A stretch of 64,000 nt of DNA, from positions 825,001 to 889,000 of the forward strand of contig JAFBJZ010000656.1 of the NCBI GenBank assembly GCA_016785225.1. The letters run 5' to 3'. A program made the position numbers and the translations under genes. The DNA comes from Psettodes erumei. Taxonomy: Eukaryota; Chordata; Actinopteri; Pleuronectiformes; Psettodidae. Numbering within the stretch: the first letter of the stretch is position 1; each line of letters begins with the position of its first letter. Under the pieces are notes generated by a model. The model was not told the origin of the DNA and did no database searches. It saw nothing but the letters and a program-made list of their open reading frames with translations. Shown one piece after another: positions 1 to 12,676 of the stretch.

Positions 1-2726
1 AAACCTGATTGATTTTCAGGTTATGCAAGAACAGAGGAGATGGTAAAGGAGAAATGAGAAGCACCTAAAAATAGACTGAAAGATGGGGCTAATATGACAA
101 TCAATACTTCCTGAGGGAGAGGATAGTTCCACCATCACTCATAAATTGGCAGGGCATCAGGGCGTCTCAGTATTTTTAAAGTAATCGTTTACCCTGACTG
201 ACCTTTGTGAGGTGAATGAGTTCTATAGGATTTGCAATAAGAAACAAATGCATGGTGTGAGAATCATGGTGTCTGCAGACTTGGATGGCATTGCACACAG
301 AAATGGAGTAAAAACAGGAAGACTGCATCATTTTATATTCTATTCACTGTTGCTTCTTTCAAGACTCCCTCTTAAGTCGGGGCCGCAATTTACCTTCAAT
401 TCATCTGAATGCAGAAAGGAGTCGGATGGATTTGCCTCCCGTTGTTTGTACAAATGCTTTTCAGCTGTTGTTTACCATACATTTGCTTCAGTCATTGCAT
501 TACCTATAAGACTTGTAGTTGCCCATCAGGGTCCCACACCAAATTATGAATTCTGATATAAATTTTGATAACTTTGAAATGCAAAACTGCCAAACTACCA
601 TTGCCTGTCTCTTATACACCAAGTAGTCTATTGCCGATTGCTTCCTGTTCATTAACCCAATTACTGCGGTGATGATGACGCATACTGATGGAGTTTGTCC
701 CTGAGATGTAGTGGTACCTCTGTGTGTGAATAATCTCCTGGGCCTCTGCCTTCTTACCTCCTTTCTCAGCTGCCTGCAGTGTGTGGTGAGCCCTGCACAG
801 CGAAGTGCTCTCTCTGACCTACTTACATACATACAGTGCAGACAAAGGTCAGATGACAGAGTGTGGAAAAACCTCCTCTGGCTGTAGTTCTCCTTCTCTT
901 TGGTCACAACAAACACAGTGATAATATGAACCTAGTGCTTTGGGACGAAGCACAAGTGTGTTAAAAATAGTGGTTTGTAGTAGTAGTAATAGTGTGCCCT
1001 AAATGCCACTGTTTGAAACAATAGGTTCATCAATGCATAATTCAACTTTTGGATTTTTCAGATGACTTCATCGATTGATGGCAGAGTACATGTACTGTCT
1101 GTATCTATATGAAATGTAATCACAGGTCCTCACTCTGTTTATGTTGAGTTTTGGGCACACAGCAGGGGTGAACAGACAAATTGTCCCTGGGTGAAAAGAC
1201 AGTTAGTGGCAGTTATTCATCAGAATGAGAAAACAAGAAAAATGGTATCCAGCAGCTTGTCCTGCACATCAGCTGCCCAGGTATCAGCAGTGTGGACATG
1301 AGCCGCAACAATCTCTTAAATGGTATTAGACAACCAACAGCTGGTTGAGAACTGTTGCAGCACTCAAATCCCTTTTGCCTGCAAAGACGCTGTCTTCGCC
1401 TGACATAGGGCACGGGGCATCATTTGGGCCTGATGTAAAGAAATTAGTGTGTGTGAGTCTGAATGCTGCTAAGGGAAGTGAGTCTGAGGTGTCTGAGACT
1501 GGCCACGTCAATTCAAATTTGTCATCGGGCAAGGCAGCGATATAAGACCCGAGCCCTTCACTGTGTCTTACTTAACAAACTTGTCAGAAAGACACAGAAT
1601 GTTTAGCTTGTACAGAATTGTGAAACAGTACAAGAGCAGCATGGGGGTTTTTTCAATCAAAAACCGTAACAGTAAGTACTATTTTACCCCGGTCCCACCT
1701 ACAGTATATTTCACTGTCCACTTCAAAATATGACTGAAGTATTCCACTTTCCATGCAGTGTTGAGAAGAGAATCAGAGCTCCACAAAGTGCAATAAATAG
1801 GGTGGCATTTATATCCTCAAGTCACACAGTTCTTACGGTAGGAACATTTTTTGTTCTCGGGGTGAATTTTCCAATTAGAAGATGCCAAATTCCAATTTAG
1901 TGCAATGCAACAGGAAATATAAGGATTACGCCTGCACTGCAATGTCTGATAAAGGTATTCTCCAAATTAAAATTAGTAAACATAATTACATTTTGATTTA
2001 AGCCTAATTTTAATGAGAGAATGAATTTAGCTTCTCACAGCTGAGGCGGTCGTCATGTTGACATGGTTGTTTGGTTCACGACATTTTAAAATAGTTCAAT
2101 TCGGAACTAATTTCATATGATATGTCAAGAGGACAGAACTGCAGTACGAGACTAAATCATCACTAATCTGAAAGGAGTTGATGAAAGCTTGAGTGAATCG
2201 ACATTAAAAGAAAGCAAATCATGGAACTGCAGTTACAGCCGCAAGATGAAGCCGCATCCCTACATCCAAGTCACACCTGACTATGAGCCATTGTTTTCTA
2301 ACTCAGCCCTCTTATTATGGGACTCCATCCATTTCTGTCTGGTCCTGTCAAAGTGTTTATTTGGCCTGAAATGATTTTTTTCGCATACAGTTTGGCCACA
2401 GTCTGTTGCAGACGTCGGCCACATCAATGAAAAACTGGCAATCACTGTGAATAAATGTGGACAGCACGTTCCCAGCACTCGATAGATTGAGTGTTGTTCA
2501 GTGTCGGAGCGAGCACAAAGGTAACAATCGGTCAGTGCACTGCAGTGCTCAGCAGTAAGACTGAGATTTTTAATAATACAAGCCATGTATGGTATAGGGT
2601 GAATCTCTGAGAGCACTGAGAGCTCCCGCTTTACATTGGTATGGTAAAGCAATATTAGAAAAAAATGAGTATAAAATCTATATCCTCATAAAATCACATA
2701 GTGGAGAATGTAAGTACTGGCTCATC
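1..2726. other. 3' flank of cfap46, no gene seen
   Basis: AT-rich DNA with only short, unconvincing open frames. In human the next gene on this side is NKX6-2 (from memory); no homeobox coding sequence is present here. TAAT/ATTA-rich stretches near 1860-2040 could be regulatory, but nothing shows this. Confidence 0.6.
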
Positions 2727-2732
2727 TTTAAT
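2727..2732 (-). terminator. Candidate poly(A) signal of cfap46
   Basis: ATTAAA on the minus strand about 75 nt past the stop codon. It is the nearest recognised hexamer variant to the stop. Confidence 0.45.
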
Positions 2733-2806
2733 GAAAAGTTTAACTCATTCATAATACAGCAGTGTTTTGCCTACAGTAATATTTGCTCAGCTGGCTCACA
2801 TGTATA

Positions 2807-2919
2807 TTACATTACAATTAAATTAGGGAGCCCATACACTATACAGTTGAAGGCTGATGGTGCAAGAGTCTTTCTCTGGTGTGCACTGTCTTCTTCTGAG
2901 TCAGCGAAGGGCGCGAGAT
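2807..2919 (-). CDS. cfap46: cfap46 exon 58 (aa 2567-2603, stop)
   Basis: Acceptor tttcctctgcag. Ends FNCIVYGLPNLIVM then TAA. The hydrophobic tail looks like a conserved family terminus, but I rely partly on phase. Confidence 0.72.
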
Positions 2920-5900
2920 CTGCAGAGGAAAGCCAGAGAGAGCAGTCATTATACCTGAGAGCTAAATTCTGCAAAGTTGGATTAATAATTTGTATGATTC
3001 TGCTTGAGAGATGAACACTACATAGAAATGCAAACGTGAGGCTTAATGAGATTAGTGGGATATACGGTACCGCATGACCCTTTAACCTTGTGATGTGGTA
3101 TCTCTGAACTTTTCCCTTTTCTCAAGGCATGGATGGTCTGACCAGAGGTCTGTTTGACCCTCAGTAGATCTGCAGCACATGGTGACACACATTGTGTTAC
3201 TGTAATTGCCAATAATGCCCAAAGGCATAAATTAAATGTTTAAAGAGGCTATTGGCTTGACAGAAAGTAATCGTACACGTAGGAACTTCATAATTGTTTC
3301 AAATGTTCAAAACCTACTGTCGAGAACAGTGGCCATGCTGTGTGCGTTCTGTTGAAGGCTGCTGTGCCACTGATTGAGGACGACACAGCCAACACCGCTC
3401 ACACTGAGCAGCAGAGCAGTCTCCAGGGGTTTCTCCAGAGCAAACTGTCCTGCACTGGAGAGGGTGAAAGAGGTAGTCAGGTTACTGGAGACGGAAAGTG
3501 GGGAACGAATTTGTCTATAAACTACTAACAACCAAAATGCCACAATATTGCTGAAGACCAAAGTGTAGGCTGTTACTAATGTAAAATATACGAAAATGAA
3601 TGAAAATGTAAAGTAGTAGTAGTAATGTAATTCAATGTGATTGAATGTGATTCAATCAAACTGTTTGGTTACCCCTTGTGCATGTCCAGGACTGACTGGC
3701 GGACACTACTGGCATTATTCTGGACCTGCTCGAAGATTAGAGCTATGCGGCAGTCTGAGGAGAGAAAACATCATGATCATCAAGACTAAATAAAGCTTCT
3801 AAGGAAAGATGACTGTTCACCAACAGCTGGGTTAGATAGATACTGGAACTACCCACAAACAAAATGCATGCAGCACCAGGCACCTCAGTGACCGGTGATG
3901 TGTTGAAATGCAGAATGAACAGTGTGTTTTGCAAATGAAGCACGTGACCGCACACTCCACCATGTCCGTATTCTGCCAAAAACAAAAGCTGTCCTCCTCA
4001 GAGTAGACGAGTAGTAACAACAAGTGCTCCCAAATTAAACCTCATGGATTAAAACTGAACCTCATTTTACTCTGCACTGCAAAGCGCTGTGGATCAACTG
4101 TGTGGTGTTTCAAGTGAGTTGAATATGATGTAAATAATTGAGTTTATTATGAATAAGGCATCAGGCAGAAGACAGGCGCCGCACTGACTCTTTACTATAC
4201 GAGCACTTGGGCTTCGACCTCGGGATGTGAAAAAGTGGTGCTCGTGTCTGACTCCAGGTGTGTGTCAGCCAGGGCATCCAGGTTAGGCGATGCCTCGCAG
4301 CTGTCCTCGCTGTCTTCATATACATATACATCATGTCTGTGTCTGATGCAAGACAATTCTGTTCACCGCTGTGATGCGAGGTGCAGCGTTACATTCATCC
4401 AGCTAAAGAAGGATGCAGCGATAATGTAACACACTTCCCAGATGAGATCTGCGTACAGATGGTGCAGCATGCACCTTTTTATAAATCATAAATCTGCCAT
4501 CACCTAATCATATCTTGATGGCCAATTAAGTAGGAACAGTCCAGTGGGTTGTGAAGTAACAGCTGGAATTCAGACCATGGTGTCAGTCACACTATAGTTA
4601 GCAGCCATTACGCCCGGCTAGCGGCTGGCACATATGTCTTGCCGGGGGAGGTGGGTAGCCAACCTGACGCTCTGTCAGTCACACTGCCTTTGTCTGCTGG
4701 TGAGGGAGAGGGAAGGAGTCATGAAGACGAAGCCATAGTTGTCGAGCTGAATGGAGATTTGGGTCAGGAGGATACTATTTATTTAAGAGGAGATAAGTTT
4801 TGACTTTGACGTATCTCCTTAAAAAGTATGAAACCAAATTTTAAGTTAAAAAAAAGTCAAAAGATTTGAAGGAACAGTGTAATGTATTGTAGCACTGCAC
4901 TACATTTGTACTAAAGCGCATCCAGACTGTGTTCACATCGTCAGAAGCAATCTATAAATAACCCTTGTTAAATGTATTTTATGGAAGAAAACCTGATGGC
5001 AATGTCAGTCAATTTCCCACTGTTTTTCCACTTGTATGATCAACTACTAAAAATTCACAGTCATTAACCCTTATTAGATCTTTACAAAGTGATTTTTATA
5101 GGCACTCAGAGAAGATGTGGAAGTGTTAAAGCAAGGACCCGGTGCTAGAACCTCATTGATTTCTCACTGCGGAACAGGGATATTTCTATATATACCCACT
5201 CAGGAAATGAAAGATTGATGTGTTTGAGGAGATTAAGCCTTCGGCTCAATTTAGTGCTTACATAATCCACAGCTCTGCTCCAAATTAATTCCTCACAGTA
5301 TTTTGCCACCCATTTTTCTGCCTAATTTACCACTTTGAAGGCTTTGGAAAACACAAGAAGTTGTGTGATTTGTGTTATTTGAGTGAATGCTTTTTTGAGG
5401 TTCACTCTTTTTTTTTACCTCAGTTTCTGTCCCTCTCCCTTTGCATCTTCTTTGCCCCAAGAAGTTCTTTTCTTTTTCCTGCTTGTTCGAGTTTTCACAG
5501 TTGCCTGTTCCATCATACATCATTTGCACTGCAACAGCGGAACGCTACCAATGACAGCAAGTGCTATCCTTCCTGCTATTCCTGTTTTGCTTGCGCAACG
5601 GCAGATTTCACTTCACTGTGCCGTAAATTGAGCCTTCATTTTCCTGGGAGATTTCACACCAGGTGACATCAGAATTACATAATGCAAGTGAGGCTTATAG
5701 AGAACCAGTCTCAATGCAGATGGTGTTATTATTCTACAGCCATGGCACTGTGTCGAACAACATTTACTTTATAATGATAAGTTAAAGCAAAGAACTCCTC
5801 TGTTACCACTTTTATTCTGCTACACTACTGGGGACATCGTTTGAAGACATACTGTAGACTATAGGCTGGTTTGGAATCATTCTCATGATTTTTAGTTTTA

Positions 5901-8900
5901 TGTGAGGGACTAATGTGTATTGATTTGCATTTTTATAGAGGGCCTACATACAGTGATAGTTGTAATGGGCTCAGCAACAACCCCCCACCCCCCATGGACA
6001 TTTAAATGTAGATTAGTTAAGGAAACATGAGATAATGTGAAATCTCCAGGGGGTTTGACATTAAGTTTGGCTCTGTGTTGCTCACAGTGTGTTTAAACAA
6101 ATAGAAACTAACCCGAGCCAGTAGCACAATTGTGCAACATGTTTCTGTCCGTATAAATGTGCATGGACAGGTTTAGCACATCTCGCATTTAAAAAATCTC
6201 ATTCATTCATATCAAACCATGGAGTTAAATGCATTGTGCGGGTGTACAGTACCAGACAGACTGAGGGCGGCGAGTTTGGCCGGTGGAACGTTTGCCATGA
6301 AGCGCTCCATCCCCAGGTAAATAAAGGCACTGCATCTGCTCAGCAGCTGCTCCATCTCGGACAGGCTTGACAGATATGCGATAGTGACGGCGGAGCAAAA
6401 GAGATCAGGTGTGAAATGTAATAAATACAATAAATACAATAAATAAATTGATTTGCTCTACTTAAAGTTTCTAACCTGGGCGTTTGTTTGTTGCCCATGA
6501 AGCCCTCCCACAGGTGGGTGGAATGCTTGCTGTGGGCTTCCAAAATCTCCTTCATCTTCATGCTGAGACTGGTCCCGTCTGTGCCACATACAGAACACAC
6601 ACATATTATGAAACCTTGTACTTGCGGAAGGTATGAAAAGAAATGAGAGCTGCTATACAATATAAAGAGAACAATAATCACTGCAGAGATTGGCTACTTC
6701 TAAATGACTTGATACTTTGGTCCAGTGCACAGAACCCATGCACACACTGAAATAAAAGCATTTTAAAGGAAACTTTAATATAATTGATTCTAATCTAAAC
6801 TTAAATTTATATCTGCCACAAACCACTATGTTTCCGTCTCATTACCGAATGGATTATGAACTGAAGTAGGTTTTATATGAGGTTCAGTTCTTTCAAGGCT
6901 CAAGGATATGTGACCTTATTCCCTGCCAAAAAAAGTAAAAAACTTACCAAAGTTGCCTTCATTGTAAGGGTCTACGATATCTTTGGAGCCGTGTTAAGAA
7001 TAATGATCTTTGAGTTCATCTCTGTTTTACAGTGGGACTCAAATGAAATAGCCAGTCTAACACACAGAATTAATATTTAACACGTGTCATTTTAAAAGGG
7101 CTACTCTGAAAAAAAGATACATTTGAAGTTTCGTGTGTCAACAAGGAAGGTGGTTGAAGGCAAGGCACGGTTGGCGGGTGTCTGGGGAAATGAATTCAAG
7201 TAATTAAAGCTTTAACCAAGCACAGTTACAAACACAAAGTGTACACAGCACAAGCAAATACATGAAAAAGTATATGCACACATGCAAATGTTGTTTCTAG
7301 GGCACGTGTGTCTGCAAATGCCAGTCACAAGAGAGAATATGAGAGTGGATTTTCAGACTGGCAAGACGGAGCAAAGGAAATGGTAGCAAAGCGGGTTGGT
7401 GGTGGTGGTGGTGGTGGTGGAGGGGAGTTAGAAGTGATTCATGACAGAGGATAATTGCTCAGAAGCTAGAAATAGGATCTTTATGAAAACACATTATGTA
7501 ATTGATTGAAAAAACACACTTAAAAGAGAGTAGGGAGGAACTTAAATAATTGCCAGTGCTGATAGCAGGTAAAAGTAATATTGCTGTCTGTATCTGGGAG
7601 GCCCAGATTAATTCACTGAACTCACCACTTTGATGGCTTGGCTTTGATCTCCCTTCCCCTTGGTTCCCTTGCCACCTTTGGTCTCCTTTTTGTTGTCACT
7701 TTCAACTGCCACAAACAGGAAGCAGAATTATGTGCACTCATCTGTGGGGTAGATTACACAGCATTTGGACTGGGGAAATAAATAAATAACTGCACTATCT
7801 GCAAATCAGTGACATTTATTGGTGACTGGAGAAGTATTTCTAAAGTTTTCTTCTGGTACCAACACCTATTATGTTGTGCAAATGAAAGTACTGCGTATTG
7901 ACTAAGCATTGATTATCAATTTAATTGCCATATAAACTTGATTCCAACTTCCCAACCTTTTGTTACAAACAAACAAATATAAATGGATTTTGTCACCCAC
8001 TAATTGCAGACACACTGAAGCTCTTCAACTTCATCATCACCCACACATCTTTCATATCTATTGTCGGGCTGCATTGTTTGATGACAACATAGCATCAAAT
8101 GGAATTAGTATGTTCAGCGCTGCCTGAATTTGCATGTCTTAAGTGATTTCTTTCCACTATTGTTCATGCTACAACTAAAGCTCTGTGTTTTCTTTCTTCT
8201 CCTGACGCAACCTGTATTTAAAGCACCCTGTTCTTTTTCTTTAAAGGACCAATGGGACAGCAAAGGGAACAGATGTTCACACAAAGGCAAACATTTCCAA
8301 CCTGAAGGTCGTCTTTTTATAGTTTGTGGTAATTTGTCCTGTGCATACCTCATGCACGGCACTAAACAGAATAACAAATAGCCCTTTCAAAAGTGGTTTC
8401 AGGCACTATGTCTTCTTGACACAATGCTAAACGGTACATGTCAAAATCATGGTAATGATTTTTTTTTTCATCATCCATGTATTTGATCCATGTATTGAAA
8501 GACGTAATATGAGATACATTTTCTTGTAGATTCCTATCTGTGACATAAGTCAAGTCAAGTGACGCACACACATACAAATACTCCCTTGTTTAACCTTTGC
8601 ACATTCAGTGGAGTTATTCAAATGATTCAACCTTTAAAAAGGCGAAAATGTTGCATTGCTCTTTTTGCCCCCTCTTCTCTTCTTTCCAAAATATTAATGT
8701 GCATAATCCCCCCCAAGAATCAAAGCACCATCACCACAAAACAACTGGATTTTTCTCTTGGGATTTGGCGCTCACAGTGGTCCTAACAAAACCAAACCCA
8801 GAGAGACCAAAGAAGGAAACAGAGTGGCACACATGGCAATAAGCTGAACAGTGACATCGCTTGTGCTGAAGTACAGCTTGGCAACGGATGACAACTATTA

Positions 8901-11900
8901 AGTTTGCCTAGGGATGCTTAGAATTACTCTGTCTTTCCCTCACAAAAAAGACAATGAAACATTACGGCTAAAATTGTACAAAAAGTCAGCAAATCCTACC
9001 AAATTGTGAGTATGTAGCAAATTAATTATTCTCAATGATACAGTGATGATCAGAGTGGCTATTCAGATCAGTGTGAGACTGTAGTCATGTCAACTTAGCT
9101 ACAGTCGATGCTGTGGTACCAGTTTAGACATCATCTGTACACATCTGTGTGTTGTGTCCATTCTGGTTCAGGTTTTTCCTGTGTTCTGCTTGCCAACTCT
9201 ACACTCTTTGCACCAGATTGTACTCTGGGAACACGGGTCAAAGCACAGGTCAAGCTCTTTGTTGCAGCATTAAATTTGTAAAAAAAAAAAAAAAAAAAAA
9301 AATTAAATAGTGCAGAGCTTAAACCGAATGAACAGAAAGAACTATGCTGGGAGTTCTTTGCTGTACTGGAGTGCAGTATATTGGCTCTAATATAAAAATG
9401 TGAGGGTTGTTTTATATTTACACTTATTTACACCATGACAATTACATGGACAGAGTGCTGTATTATTGGTTGTTTATAGCCTTCTTATGTTGCGAGGCTA
9501 CCCAGTGATTTCGAGTCAGTTTATATTAACTTTTTCATGGTTAAACAGCCTTAAGTATTTTGTTAGTCCAATTTAACCCAAGCTTTGATTTTGTGTGCAT
9601 CTTTCATTTTTCCTGTGGCTATCTGGGATTAGTATGACCTAATTATAAAAAATATAAAAACAAAAAATTGTGTTTGAACAGGAAGTAGTTTTTTTTAGAA
9701 AACTGTGTCTTCATATGGCGACACTAGTTTACAGTATGACTTAAAAATGTCACTGGTGTGTAATTAAGTGGTGTGTATAGTGGTGTATAAAACCTTTTTA
9801 AGGGGTCCAACCCAAGGGTTTGGGACCCGTGTTTGCAAAGCAACAGACCTGCAAGCCTGCGGGGTCGACTTGCCAAGTCACGGTTGCATGCCATGGACTG
9901 TGTGGAGGGCTTGGACCCTTTGATAATTGCTTGCAGTTCTTCTTTTATTTTTGTGACTGCAATTTTTTATTTATTTATTTATTTATTTATTACAATGCAG
10001 TGCTCTGTCCCACTCCACCCTGCCTTGCTCCACTCCCTCTCTCTCAGACACACAAACACACATGTATTGTAGCAGACAGAGTTATTCGTTCCTGTTATGT
10101 GTTACTGAGTTGACGTGTTAGATGCAGAGAAATTCAGACAGTGCTTAACAATGACAGTTGTGCTGTTGCTTCTGAGAAGCACTGCAAGGACAGTTTCTTT
10201 TCTCTTCGTTGCTCTGTTCAGTCCACTAAAACCCTTGAACTGGTGACCCCTTCGTAGCCATTGTGGAGTAAGTGATGATATGGTATGAAAAATAGGATAC
10301 CAGCCCAACCCTAATCCACATGCATTACTTCTGCTGGCAAATTAAACCCCAAGAGAAAAAATGGCTGTACCCAATGTGATATGGTCCAAGCGCCCGCCCA
10401 CCTACCTCACCCCACCCCTATAAATTCAGGTGCAAACTTCCACATCCTGTTTGCCAGTCCACCCTTCTACATGGAGCAACAAAGAACATGAGCACATGGA
10501 GCAAACATTTTGTATCTACGTAAGTATTCACAAAAGCTTCTTTTGTCAAGCATTCATTCTCATTCTTTCCCCACACCGGCCTTAAAAAACTCATTGAGTC
10601 ACATAGTTTCAACAAAAAACTTTAACAACATGTTGTGCTGTTTCCACATCCATTTTTATCTCAGTCTTTATTGTAAGGAGTACTAACCAGGCTGGCCGTC
10701 ATCTCGTTATTAGACCGTTGAGTGCATTGTGCTTTTGTTAACACTAGATGGCACAAAAAAGTGTATTTCAATGGGGACAACAGGTCTAATGAAGTATACG
10801 GTGTAGCAACCCTAAATATTCCTTTAGGACATTGGGCCACAGGAGGTTAACCCTTCAGGAGTTTCGAGAGGCTTATGCTATGTGATGTTTCTTTGTTTGC
10901 AACAGAGGTAAAGGAGGAAAACATCAGACAATCCAGTCCAACTTCCCTGAGATGTTGTTTAAGATTAATCTCTGCAGTGTCCACGGCTTTTGCATTTTAG
11001 ACTGACAAATGATGCCATTTAACCTTAAAGCTTTATCTACACAGTCAACAGTTACCCTTGGCCACCACCTACATACATGTATATTACCCCTGGGCAATCA
11101 GACCCACAGTCCTGATTCTAAATGGCTTGAGCAGGCAAAGCAAAATGGCAACAGTTAATGGACATCCACTTTAGCAAAGCAGGCCATAGTGTTCACGGAT
11201 GTCCGCATGAACTTCTGCATACCACCAGGATGTGAAATGACCTTTCACTCCTCCTCCTGAGCAAATTCCATTTCTATGGATGGCTGCCTACAGTCTAAAT
11301 CCTGGCGTCAAGATGATTTTACATCTTGCGTAAGCCATTACTTACTGTATGATGAGGAATCATACAAGGCAAACATCCAGTCATAGAAAAGCCCCACTCT
11401 TATTATTAGCTGATGGATGAGGCAGTTATACTGCATTGTTTTTCCTTACAGTAGCTGTGACTCACATGTGGATCACATTTGTCTTATTTTGAGTCATATC
11501 CTGTTGTTTCCTTACTGTTGCTTTACTTTACTTTTGTCTTTCCACTCCAGTGTCTCCCATGCAATATACAAGCCTACTTTTGTAGAAACTGGTGAGAATA
11601 ATATTTTGCGACTTAATTTTGCTTTGATAGTATTAGTTTTGTGTTAAGAGGGCAGTAATGACAGATTGAATAAATGCTGAGCAGGAATTCTCCTGATGGT
11701 TTTAGACCTGCCTGAAATAAAAAGACAGCCTGCCCAGTCATATGCACTTCCATAGCCTAACAGGTTTCCAATAATACCTGTGCTATATAAAGCACCACTT
11801 TACTCATGCCTTTAGTTTTTACTCATAACTGGATTATACAGCATTTATATCTTGCTCTTTATATCTTACTACTCTGCAATCACTACAAGCTAAACATGTT

Positions 11901-12638
11901 TAACAGGTAGTTAACCCATTTTTAATGATATGCCAGTGCATAGTAAGGGCTAATGCATGACTCACCTGTTACTGTATTTGGATTCTTTTTCCTAAGCACA
12001 AACATGTCAGTCTTCATCCACATGAACTGAATAATGTACGGCATAAAATTTAATAGTAGAACCATAAAATGATGTGGATTACATAAGACTCAGACTCCAC
12101 TCGACTAACTGGTTGAGTGTTGGTCTGAATGTTGCATGCTCATGGGGATGATAAGGAATCCCTAGGTAATCTTTGCAAACATTTTTTCAAATATTAGTTT
12201 AAATGGTCTCTGGTACCTTTCTCTGCTTCTTCTCTGTGCATTCGACTGTAAAGGAGTTGGAGGGAAAAGTCTCGCGACACAGAGCTCAGGCCTTCCTCCT
12301 GCAGGATGGACAAGGATTCCAGCGGCAACTCCAGCAATTTCCTGTCTGCCAGCAACACCACATACTCCCCTGACTCTGTGAGTAATTTAGCTGTATACAC
12401 ACACACATACACAAAGGTACAATCATTTTCACATATATTGCATTTATGTAACTATTTTCAACCTTAGAATATTTACGGTGTTGCTCTACAACAACCTGTA
12501 AGAAACTACTGCTCCCCTGGTGGAGATTGCAGTTTTTACAAGGTGATTGTTCCCACAATTGGACTGTTACTTCTTTTGAAAACAGTTTGGTGGCACTATA
12601 ATCCCCCACTATGTCTCGTAAAAGTTCCAAGATGTCAT

Positions 12639-12676
<38 letters not shown>

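Larger units (their letters stand above)
7706..12216. other. Intron 50, the longest (4.5 kb), no gene
   Basis: Contains the poly(A) and TTTA repeats and short chance open frames. A 26-nt exon-like segment at about 11966-11991 (minus strand; cttag acceptor, CAG|gtgagt donor) is out of frame and would add a stop. Confidence 0.6.

Noticed and set aside
500..916. 138-codon minus-strand open frame in the 3' flank
   Set aside because: Composition and lack of any recognisable motif suggest chance; no splice or start context supports it.
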